A stretch of DNA of 7,679 bases from Deltaproteobacteria bacterium (lineage in GTDB: Bacteria; Bdellovibrionota; FAC87; UBA2466): assembly GCA_013205415.1 (NCBI GenBank), contig JABMMY010000188.1, positions 1 through 7,679 of the forward strand. Reading direction: 5' to 3'. Shown piece after piece: positions 1 through 6,946 of the stretch. Below the pieces are notes generated by a model. That model was not told the origin of the DNA. It saw nothing but the letters and a program-made list of their open reading frames with translations, and searched no databases. Numbering within the stretch: position 1 is the stretch's first letter; each line of letters starts with the position of its first letter. The position numbers and the translations under genes were made by a program.

Positions 1-614
1 CTACAGCAGATGAGATGTTCTTCAATCTTGAGGATCAAACAAAAAAGACGCTTCAGCTAGATTGTCCCATCAAAAAGGAAAAGATTCTTCTAACGGTAGC
101 TAGGCTGGATGAAAGAGAGCGACATAAGGGCATTGATACTACGATTAGAGCGTTACCTGCTATTTTACAAACCATAGACGTTATCTATTTTGTCATTGGT
201 CAGGGTGGAGATCTAAAAAGACTTAAAGATTTGGTGCTATCGCTAGATTTAGGAGAAAAGGTTATTTTTCTAGGCGAATTAACGGACGAGGTAGTACGGG
301 ACTATTACCACCTAGCCGATTGTTATGTCATGCCCTCTGATGAGGGATTTGGAATCGTTTATTTAGAGGCACTACTCTGTGGCGTTCCAGTAGTTGCCGG
401 AGATGCTGATGGCTCCTCAGAACCCCTGCAGGGAAATAAATTAGGTTGGCGAGTGAATCGTAAAAATTCTGACCAGGTTGCTCATGCGGTGTTAGAAGCT
501 TTAGCTGGAAAAGATCCCCGCTGTAATAGCAAATGGCTCAGAGATGAAACCATCAAGGTTTTCGGATTAAATCGATTTGATCAACGAATTAGAGATGTGC
601 AAAAGTTTTTTTAG
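1..614 (+). CDS. Glycosyltransferase family 4 (GT-B fold), C-terminal part, 5'-truncated by window edge
   Basis: This is the C-terminal, donor-binding half of a GT4-type (Glycos_transf_1) glycosyltransferase, a family that moves a sugar from a nucleotide-sugar to a glycan or lipid acceptor, usually at the cytoplasmic face of the membrane. The frame is open from base 3 (T-A-D-E before the first Met at 15), so the real start lies left of the window and that Met is probably internal. Numbering from that Met, the donor phosphate-binding Arg30 and Lys38 lie in TVARLDERERHKG, the strand-turn FVIGQGG follows at about 59-65, and the diagnostic EX7E pair is Glu110/Glu118 in DEGFGIVYLEAL. A small-residue segment, CGVPVVAGDADGSSEP, then binds the nucleotide sugar. 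About 200 residues remain of a family usually 350-400 long, so the acceptor-binding N-terminal half is missing. No signal peptide or membrane segment is visible. Sugar and acceptor cannot be told from this fragment; a role in envelope or exopolysaccharide synthesis is inference from the family. It converges on smc and is not part of the minus-strand operon. Confidence 0.88.
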   Translation, partial: TADEMFFNLEDQTKKTLQLDCPIKKEKILLTVARLDERERHKGIDTTIRALPAILQTIDVIYFVIGQGGDLKRLKDLVLSLDLGEKVIFLGELTDEVVRDYYHLADCYVMPSDEGFGIVYLEALLCGVPVVAGDADGSSEPLQGNKLGWRVNRKNSDQVAHAVLEALAGKDPRCNSKWLRDETIKVFGLNRFDQRIRDVQKFF

Positions 615-662
615 CTCGATAAAAAATAAATACAGGAAGAATGGCTACTTTAATATTGGACC

Positions 663-3600
663 TTAGTTCAAGCGAACACTAGTCATTTTAGAAATACCAG
701 CTCTCTCCATTGTGACACCATAAAGAGCCTCTGCAACTTCCATGGTCTTCTTATTATGCGTGATCATAATGAACTGAGTCTTCTCCGACATTTTCTTAAT
801 CACCGTATTAAATCTAGCGACATTAGCATCATCAAGTGGAGCGTCTACTTCATCTAACAAACAAAATGGACTTGGTTTTCTAGCGAAAATGGCAAGAATC
901 AAGCTCACTGCAGTCAAAGCTTTTTCTCCTCCCGATAGGAGAGTAATGCTCTTTAGACTTTTTCCTGGTGGTTGGACGAGAATATCCACGCCTGCATCCT
1001 GTCCTGGAATCTCTGTTTGAACAAGCGACAGCTCAGCCTTTCCTCCATTAAATAAAATGGGGAAAATTTCTTTGAACTTCACATTAACGGCGTCAAAAGT
1101 CTCGGCAAAACGACTATGCGTAGTCTCATCAATCTTTTGAATCGCTTCTTGAAGAATTGAAATAGAACTTTCTAAATCTGTCTTTTGTGCCATTAAGAAA
1201 TCATATCTTTTTTGAATCTCATCAAATTCTTGAATAGCAGTGAGATTCACCTCTCCATATCTAGATATCTTCTCACGAATATTCTTCAGGTACTCTTCAA
1301 GTAGAGCCTTCTTTTCATTAACTAAAAGAAGCCCCCAATTAAGATTAAGTTGTTCTTGAAATAATGGAAGCTTTTCAATCTCAATCTGTACAGAGTCATC
1401 AAAAGGTAAGGGCTCTCTTTGATAACGTTCAATTGAAATGCCACACAAATGTTCAAAAGCAGATTGCTCCTGTCCTACTTTTAATTCCAACTCTTGAATC
1501 TCTTTAAGTACAACCTCTCTAAACTTCTGAAGCTCCGATTTTTTATCTCTAAGATCCTGAAGTTTAGTACATGTCTCATTGAAAGCAGCCTTAGTGTCTG
1601 CCAAATTGACCCACACCTCATTTTTTGAGGTTTCAGTAATTATTAACTGCTCTTTAACCTCAAGAACATTTTGGTCCATATTCGCGAGTTCAATCTCGGA
1701 GGAGCGATAACTATCCTCTAGTTGAATGAGTCGTCGAGAATCATTTTCAATATCAGACTGAATGGTCTGCAACTGAAACTCTAAACCGTTAACCCTCTCA
1801 GATAAGCGGGAGTGTTCTACCTTCTTATCATTAATCTCCTGAATTCCAGACTCGATAGACAAATTGGCCTTTTGTAATTGGGCCTCTACAGCCTCTAATT
1901 CAATAACCGTTCGTTGGACCTCTTCATTTAATATTTCAATTTCAGTTTGAGCTTCAGCCTTTAATCTTACTACATCCTGAGTTTGTGCTTCACTGCGGCT
2001 AATTTCCTGAGATAAAAATCCCTGTTCTCTTTCTGATCGACTCAGTTCGATTTGAACCTTTTCTTTTTCTTTTCGGTGTTCCACACTTTCAATGTGAATT
2101 GAAGATAGTTTATCTTTTAACTCAGAGTGCATTTTTTCTTGCTCTTGCAAGTGCCGCAATAATCCCTCTCGCTCCTGTTCTAATTGCCCTACCTGTTGAT
2201 CTAAACCCACAGCAATACTCACCAACTCATCAATTTCCCTACGACGAGCAAATACCCCAGTTCGAGTAGGCATGTGACCACTGGAAATAGAACCATCATC
2301 ATGACTGATCGTTTTATTTTGCTCGTTAAGAAGAGTGATATTTTTATGCTGTGTTCTTAATGAAAATAGTTTTTCTGTCTCAGAAACAATAATACAATCG
2401 CCTAAACTCCATTTAGCTACAGCTTCATACCCAGGCCGAACCTCAATTTTAGTTAAAAGCGCAACCCCTTCTGCAGGAATAGATTTAGCTGTGAAATGAG
2501 TTTCAAGATCATTAAGGGCTAAAATTCTAACTCTCTCCAACTCTTTTTCTGTAATAAGAGTTGCTAAATGTTTCGCCTCTTCAGAAGTCGAAACTAATAA
2601 GGTATTCATGTCGGCGCCAAGTAATGTTTCAAGATGGTCTTCAATATCTTTTGATGGCTTCAATACCTCTGCTAACGGAATAGCTTGAATTCCCGTACCC
2701 TCTAAACGTAGTAATATTTCTCGAGCGGTAGGCGAATAGCCCTCTAGATTTTGTTGAAGTTCCTTCAGGGAATCTAATCGTGATTTTTGAGCGTGATAAC
2801 TTTCTCTAGCAGCATATAATAATTCCTCCAGTTCGGAAAGACGCCCTGAGGTGGTTTCACAATCGATAGAAAGTGTAGAAACCTCTCCTGCGGCCTGTGT
2901 CGCCCTTTCGGAACAGTCAGAAATTTTAATCTCTACCTGTTGAAGTAATTGGCCATGAGATTCCAGTCCCGAAATCACTTCACCTAACTTCTGCTCAAAT
3001 TCAGCTTTACGCTCGGCAAAGTCATTTTCCTTGGCTTCAAAATTTTGGACCTGATTTTCCAGGGTGACTAATCGATGGGTACTTTGATTTTTTCTGTGCT
3101 GTTCGACATCTTGCTTATGCCGTGCCCGTTGTTTTTCCTCTTGAGAAAGTCTCATCTCCTGTTCGCGACTATGAATGAGCTCCCCAATCTGTGTCATTTG
3201 TTCGGAAATAGAATCTCGCTGATTCGTTTCCTCCTGCTCTTGATTGGTTAAGGTGGCAATTTCCTCGCGAAGCCGGGTCTGCTCACTGCTATTCTCTTCA
3301 AAGGTTTGCAATAAAAAGCTTTTTCTCTCTTCAAGAAGATGAATTTTGCTCTCAATTTTCTGAGCGGCAAGAGAAAGATTTCGTTCCTGTTCACTTAAAT
3401 TTTGATAGGCCTTTTCCTGATCGATTCTTAGGATTTCTGATGTCGTTAATTCGGTATCTACGTCAGCAAAAACAGCATCCGATTCAGAACGCTGATTAAT
3501 CAAGGTCTCTTTTTTCTCGGTTATTGAGTCGATAGCCTGCTTATGAGTGAAAAGATTTCTCCCTAAAAGATAAAGATCAACCGTCTCTAATTCAGTTTTA

Positions 3601-4271
3601 AATTCTTTATATTTTCTGGCGCGGGTCGCTTGAACCTTTAAACTTCGAATCTGTTTTTCTAATTCAAGAATAATATCCTGCAACCGAAGCATGTTAGCTC
3701 CAGTAGCCTCCAATTTTCTCTCGGCCTCTTTGCGCTTAGCTTTATACTTCGTGATTCCAGCAACCTCTTCGAATAAATGGCGCCGGTCTTCGGACTTCAC
3801 GTTGATCATGCGATCAATTTGGCCCTGTTCAATAATGGAGTAGGCTCTTTTGCCCACTCCAGTATCCATAAAAAGTTCATGGATATCTTTAAGACGGCAC
3901 ATGCATTTATTGATGAGATATTCCGAAGTTCCATCTCGATACACTCGTCGAGTTACCGCAATTTCATCACCCTTATCAAACGCGGAAAATTGAGGTGAGA
4001 GGCTGACACCCTGACGATCTAAAACTAAACTTACCTCAGCCATAGAGGTCGGTGCTTTAGTATCTGAGCCATTAAAAATAACATCGGTCATGGAGTCGCC
4101 ACGCAGGTGCTTTGCACTCTGCTCTCCCATTACCCATTGAATGGCGTCTACGATATTGCTCTTGCCGCATCCATTAGGGCCGACGACACCTGTAATTCCA
4201 GGGTCGAAGGTTAAAATAGTTCTATCCAAAAATGATTTAAAGCCTTGAAGCTCGAGTCTTTTTAATCTCAT
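663..4271 (-). CDS. smc: Chromosome segregation/condensation ATPase SMC, complete
   Basis: This 1202-residue SMC protein forms the homodimeric, ATP-driven core of bacterial condensin, which acts on the nucleoid and normally works with ScpA and ScpB (neither encoded here). The N-terminal head opens with MRLKRLELQGFKSF and carries Walker A GPNGCGKS at residues 31-38 (Lys37), then an Arg57 in HLRGDSM that aligns with the ATP-contacting arginine of SMC heads. The conserved SIIEQGQIDR segment lies near 145-155. Coiled coil rich in Glu, Lys, Gln and Leu runs from about 170 to 510 and again from about 685 to 1000, flanking a hinge at about 511-680. The C-terminal head has the conserved YGEVNL (about 1005) and FNGGKAEL (1074-1081) elements, the ABC signature LSGGEK (1112-1117), Walker B ending in Asp1140-Glu1141, the D-loop APLDD, and the switch His1172 in ITHNK. 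Length is normal for the family. The start is secure because the canonical N-terminus begins at this ATG. It lies 5 bp after the ppdK stop, with only a weak GAG Shine-Dalgarno, suggesting translational coupling. The hinge lacks the usual Gly-Gly pair (see findings). Confidence 0.97.
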   Translation of the reverse strand: MRLKRLELQGFKSFLDRTILTFDPGITGVVGPNGCGKSNIVDAIQWVMGEQSAKHLRGDSMTDVIFNGSDTKAPTSMAEVSLVLDRQGVSLSPQFSAFDKGDEIAVTRRVYRDGTSEYLINKCMCRLKDIHELFMDTGVGKRAYSIIEQGQIDRMINVKSEDRRHLFEEVAGITKYKAKRKEAERKLEATGANMLRLQDIILELEKQIRSLKVQATRARKYKEFKTELETVDLYLLGRNLFTHKQAIDSITEKKETLINQRSESDAVFADVDTELTTSEILRIDQEKAYQNLSEQERNLSLAAQKIESKIHLLEERKSFLLQTFEENSSEQTRLREEIATLTNQEQEETNQRDSISEQMTQIGELIHSREQEMRLSQEEKQRARHKQDVEQHRKNQSTHRLVTLENQVQNFEAKENDFAERKAEFEQKLGEVISGLESHGQLLQQVEIKISDCSERATQAAGEVSTLSIDCETTSGRLSELEELLYAARESYHAQKSRLDSLKELQQNLEGYSPTAREILLRLEGTGIQAIPLAEVLKPSKDIEDHLETLLGADMNTLLVSTSEEAKHLATLITEKELERVRILALNDLETHFTAKSIPAEGVALLTKIEVRPGYEAVAKWSLGDCIIVSETEKLFSLRTQHKNITLLNEQNKTISHDDGSISSGHMPTRTGVFARRREIDELVSIAVGLDQQVGQLEQEREGLLRHLQEQEKMHSELKDKLSSIHIESVEHRKEKEKVQIELSRSEREQGFLSQEISRSEAQTQDVVRLKAEAQTEIEILNEEVQRTVIELEAVEAQLQKANLSIESGIQEINDKKVEHSRLSERVNGLEFQLQTIQSDIENDSRRLIQLEDSYRSSEIELANMDQNVLEVKEQLIITETSKNEVWVNLADTKAAFNETCTKLQDLRDKKSELQKFREVVLKEIQELELKVGQEQSAFEHLCGISIERYQREPLPFDDSVQIEIEKLPLFQEQLNLNWGLLLVNEKKALLEEYLKNIREKISRYGEVNLTAIQEFDEIQKRYDFLMAQKTDLESSISILQEAIQKIDETTHSRFAETFDAVNVKFKEIFPILFNGGKAELSLVQTEIPGQDAGVDILVQPPGKSLKSITLLSGGEKALTAVSLILAIFARKPSPFCLLDEVDAPLDDANVARFNTVIKKMSEKTQFIMITHNKKTMEVAEALYGVTMERAGISKMTSVRLN

Positions 4272-4279
4272 CTATCTCA
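4269..4279 (-). promoter_or_regulatory. ppdK/smc junction: 5-bp spacer and weak ribosome-binding site
   Basis: On the minus strand the ppdK stop TGA is followed by GATAG and then the smc ATG. The only Shine-Dalgarno-like bases are GAG at 4278-4276, overlapping the ppdK stop, 4 nt before the ATG. An A-rich stretch encoding the last lysines of PPDK lies just upstream at about 4284-4298 and may help keep the site unstructured. With so weak a site and so short a gap, smc translation probably depends on ribosomes arriving from ppdK. No separate smc promoter can be recognised here by eye. Confidence 0.5.
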
Positions 4280-6937
4280 ATTCACTTTTTTGTTTTTTAA
4301 TGCTGCCTGTGCTGCTGCTAACCGAGCCACTGGAACTCGGAATGGCGAACAACTGACGTAATTAAACTGTAACCTGTGGCAAAATTCAATCGTAGAAGTG
4401 TCGCCACCATGTTCTCCACAAATCCCAATTTTGAGATTAATATTTGCAGAACGACCTCTTTCGCACCCAATTTTAATCAGCTCGCCCACTCCCTCTTGAT
4501 CTAATGAAACAAAAGGGTCCACAGTAAAAATGCCTCTTTCAATATATCTAGGAAGAAAGGATCCAGAATCATCACGAGATAGCCCTAGGGTCATTTGAGT
4601 TAAATCATTAGTTCCAAAAGAGAAAAAGTCGGCCTCTGTAGCAAGCTGATTAGCAATTAAGGCAGCTCTCGGAATTTCAATCATGGTCCCAATGCGATAC
4701 GTCAATTTGACCGTATACTTTTTTAGAACCTCTTCGCATACCTCTTTAATCTCAGTTTTTAGAATCCTAAACTCCTCCATCGTACTAATAAAAGGAATCA
4801 TGATCTCAGGTTCGATCTTAAATTCTTCTCGATTCACTAATTCAGAGGCGGCCTCCATGATAGCTCTCACCTGCATCGCGTAGATTTCAGGATAACTAAT
4901 CCCGACACGGCAACCTCGATGGCCTAACATCGGATTAAATTCATGAAGCCACTTAACCTTCGCAGATAAGGATTCCTTCGATGTATTTAAAAGTCTAGCA
5001 ACACTAGAAATTTCGTCGTCTGTCTTCGGCAAAAATTCATGAAGAGGCGGATCTAAAAGGCGAACGGTGACAGGATACCCCTTCATCTCTCTAAAGATCG
5101 CAGCAAAATCATCTTTCTGCATTGGATAGATCTTAAGAAGAGCCACCTCTCGCTGAGAACGGCTATCTGCCAAGATCATTTCTCTTACGGTATTTAAGCG
5201 AGTCTCTTCAAAAAACATATGTTCTGTACGACACAGACCCACTCCCTCGGCTCCAAAACTACGAGCCACCTTCACATCATTTGGCGTTTCAGCATTGGTC
5301 CTAATTCCCAAAACTCTTTTTTCATCAACCCATTTCATGAGTTGTGTAAAATATTGGTCAAGCTGACTATTTACGGTAGGCACATGGCCTAAAATAACCT
5401 CTCCACTAGCCCCATCGATCGTAATGATATCTCCACGTTTTACTGTGTACTGCGCTACTTTGAAGGTTTGGTTCTTATAGTCGATACTAATAGAACTACA
5501 GCCAGCCACACAGGGTTTACCCATACCACGAGCTACTACTGCCGCATGGGAGGTCATGCCCCCAAGGGCGGTTAAAATTCCCTGACTAGCATCCATACCG
5601 ACGATATCTTCAGGTGAAGTTTCATGACGAACTAAAACCGTTTTTCTACCCGCCTTTTTTAAAGATTCAGATTCTTCCGAAGAAAACACGACCTCTCCAG
5701 ACGCAGCACCTGGAGATGCGGGAAGTCCTTTAGCCATTACAATTTTGGGTGCTTTAGGATCAAGTCGAGGATGAAGCAACTGCTCTAATTGGTCAGGAGC
5801 CACTCTTGTCACAGCAGTATCTGAGGAGATAAGGCCCTCATTTACCATTTCCACTGCGATTCTAACCGCAGCTGAAGCTGTTCTTTTTCCAGTTCGAGTT
5901 TGAAGAAGGAAAAGTTTTCCTTTTTGAATTGTAAATTCAATATCCTGCATGTCGGTGAAGTGTGTCTCTAGTTTCTTATACACAGCTACCAATTCACCAT
6001 AAGTTTTGGGAAATAGATCCTGCAATGTGGGAAGTGAAGAACCATGTGAAGATTCTTTATTAATAGGACACGGAGTTCTAATGCCCGCTACGACATCCTC
6101 CCCTTGTGCATTTTGTAAATATTCTCCAAAAAATTTATTCTCACCTGTTGAGGGATCTCTTGTAAAACCCACTCCAGTCGCACAATCATCTCCCATATTT
6201 CCGAAAACCATGGCCTGTACACTGACAGCAGTGCCCCAATCTTCAGGGATTTTATGAATTCGACGATAACTCACAGCTCTAGAGCTCATCCAAGATTTAA
6301 AAACGGCACTAATGGCGCCCCAAAGTTGTTCCTGCACACCTTCAGGAAATACATTTCCTGTTTCTTTAAACACAACATCTTTAAAGGAAATAACTAAACT
6401 TTTTAAATCGACCGCAGAAAGTTGATTATCAGTTTGGGCTCCTACTTTTCTTTTCGCCTGTTCTAACAGTGTCTCAAAAGAATGTGAAGACACACCGAGT
6501 ACCACATCGGAATACATCTGAATAAATCGACGATAAGCATCGTAAGCAAACCTTTCATCTTTTGATTGAGAAATCAGTCCCTGAACAGTGCTATCATTTA
6601 ATCCCAAATTTAAAATAGTATCCATCATCCCGGGCATACTGGCTCGAGCTCCGGATCTCACAGAAACTAAAAGCGGATTTTGCGGATTTCCAAATTGGCA
6701 ATCTAGGATTGTTTCTAATTTCGCTATCGAATCTAGAACCTCTTTTTCAAGACCTGGAGGAAATAGGGAACCCTTTTTATAAAAATGGGTGCAAACCTCT
6801 GTTGTGATAGTAAATCCAGGTGGAACAGGAAGGCCCAAAAGAGTCATCTCGGCTAAGTTTGCCCCTTTGCCTCCAAGCAAAATCTTATTATCTTTAGACC
6901 CGTCGGCCTTTCCTTTTCCAAAAAAGTAAACCTGCAT
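4277..6937 (-). CDS. ppdK: Pyruvate, phosphate dikinase (PPDK), complete
   Basis: This 886-residue cytoplasmic enzyme interconverts pyruvate + ATP + Pi and PEP + AMP + PPi, so it can serve gluconeogenic PEP supply or PPi-dependent glycolysis. The N-terminal ATP-grasp domain shows LGGKGANLAEM (about 21-31), VSVRSGARASMPGMMDT (about 92-108), GVGFTRDPSTGE and the closing LLQTRTGKRTA. The central phosphohistidine domain holds GGMTSHAAVVARGMGKP, with catalytic His464 and the neighbouring Thr462 that is the regulatory phosphorylation site in studied PPDKs. The C-terminal TIM-barrel PEP/pyruvate domain shows GLCRTEHMF (Arg570), VRLLDPPLHEFLP, GTMIEIPRAAL, FFSFGTNDLTQM and GICGEHGGD with the catalytic Cys840. 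Length and domain order match bacterial PPDK (about 870-900 aa), and VRSGARASMPG together with the PPDK-type ends distinguishes it from PEP synthase and enzyme I. The ATG at 6937 is preferred over the TTG at 6940: it overlaps the glyS stop as TGATG and has GGGGG 4 nt upstream. All key residues are present, so it should be active. Confidence 0.97.
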   Translation of the reverse strand: MQVYFFGKGKADGSKDNKILLGGKGANLAEMTLLGLPVPPGFTITTEVCTHFYKKGSLFPPGLEKEVLDSIAKLETILDCQFGNPQNPLLVSVRSGARASMPGMMDTILNLGLNDSTVQGLISQSKDERFAYDAYRRFIQMYSDVVLGVSSHSFETLLEQAKRKVGAQTDNQLSAVDLKSLVISFKDVVFKETGNVFPEGVQEQLWGAISAVFKSWMSSRAVSYRRIHKIPEDWGTAVSVQAMVFGNMGDDCATGVGFTRDPSTGENKFFGEYLQNAQGEDVVAGIRTPCPINKESSHGSSLPTLQDLFPKTYGELVAVYKKLETHFTDMQDIEFTIQKGKLFLLQTRTGKRTASAAVRIAVEMVNEGLISSDTAVTRVAPDQLEQLLHPRLDPKAPKIVMAKGLPASPGAASGEVVFSSEESESLKKAGRKTVLVRHETSPEDIVGMDASQGILTALGGMTSHAAVVARGMGKPCVAGCSSISIDYKNQTFKVAQYTVKRGDIITIDGASGEVILGHVPTVNSQLDQYFTQLMKWVDEKRVLGIRTNAETPNDVKVARSFGAEGVGLCRTEHMFFEETRLNTVREMILADSRSQREVALLKIYPMQKDDFAAIFREMKGYPVTVRLLDPPLHEFLPKTDDEISSVARLLNTSKESLSAKVKWLHEFNPMLGHRGCRVGISYPEIYAMQVRAIMEAASELVNREEFKIEPEIMIPFISTMEEFRILKTEIKEVCEEVLKKYTVKLTYRIGTMIEIPRAALIANQLATEADFFSFGTNDLTQMTLGLSRDDSGSFLPRYIERGIFTVDPFVSLDQEGVGELIKIGCERGRSANINLKIGICGEHGGDTSTIEFCHRLQFNYVSCSPFRVPVARLAAAQAALKNKKVN

Positions 6938-6946
6938 CAAACCCCC
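6935..6946 (-). promoter_or_regulatory. glyS/ppdK translational junction: G-rich ribosome-binding site and TGATG stop-start overlap
   Basis: On the minus strand the sequence reads GGGGGTTTGATG. The TGA (6939-6937) ends glyS and its last A is the first base of the ppdK ATG (6937-6935). The run of five G at 6946-6942 is a weak Shine-Dalgarno candidate, 4 nt before the ATG. The in-frame TTG at 6940 would leave only 1 nt of spacing, which is why the ATG is chosen. Stop-start overlaps of this kind usually mean that ribosomes ending the first gene re-initiate on the second. Confidence 0.65.

Noticed and set aside
641..682. A 13-codon plus-strand reading frame (ATG at 641, TAG at 680-682) preceded by AGGAAG in the convergent spacer.
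   Set aside because: The AGGA is only about 3 nt from the ATG, the frame runs into the 3' end of smc, and the short peptide has no recognisable features. Chance is the simplest explanation.
1150..3760. Possible separate or fused gene inside the long Glu/Gln/Lys-rich middle of smc.
   Set aside because: The frame is continuous and the composition is that of SMC coiled-coil arms around a hinge, with both ATPase heads intact at the ends. It is one gene of normal length.
3777..3998. A 73-codon plus-strand open frame inside smc.
   Set aside because: It lies wholly opposite the conserved N-terminal head of SMC, has no family resemblance and is best explained as a shadow of the real gene. The same applies to the plus-strand frames at 4683-4883, 6006-6257 and 6588-6782 opposite ppdK.
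4292..4298. An A-AAA-AAC heptamer in the correct phase for -1 ribosomal frameshifting near the end of ppdK (minus strand).
   Set aside because: A -1 shift here reaches a TGA after three codons, changing only the last few residues, and it does not fuse ppdK to smc. No convincing downstream stimulatory structure is evident. It is probably just consecutive Lys/Asn codons.
4300..4320. A short GCTGCT-like run near the end of ppdK that could suggest a repeat.
   Set aside because: It encodes the alanine-rich C-terminal segment ARLAAAQAAL found in PPDKs, and is too short and imperfect to be a repeat element.
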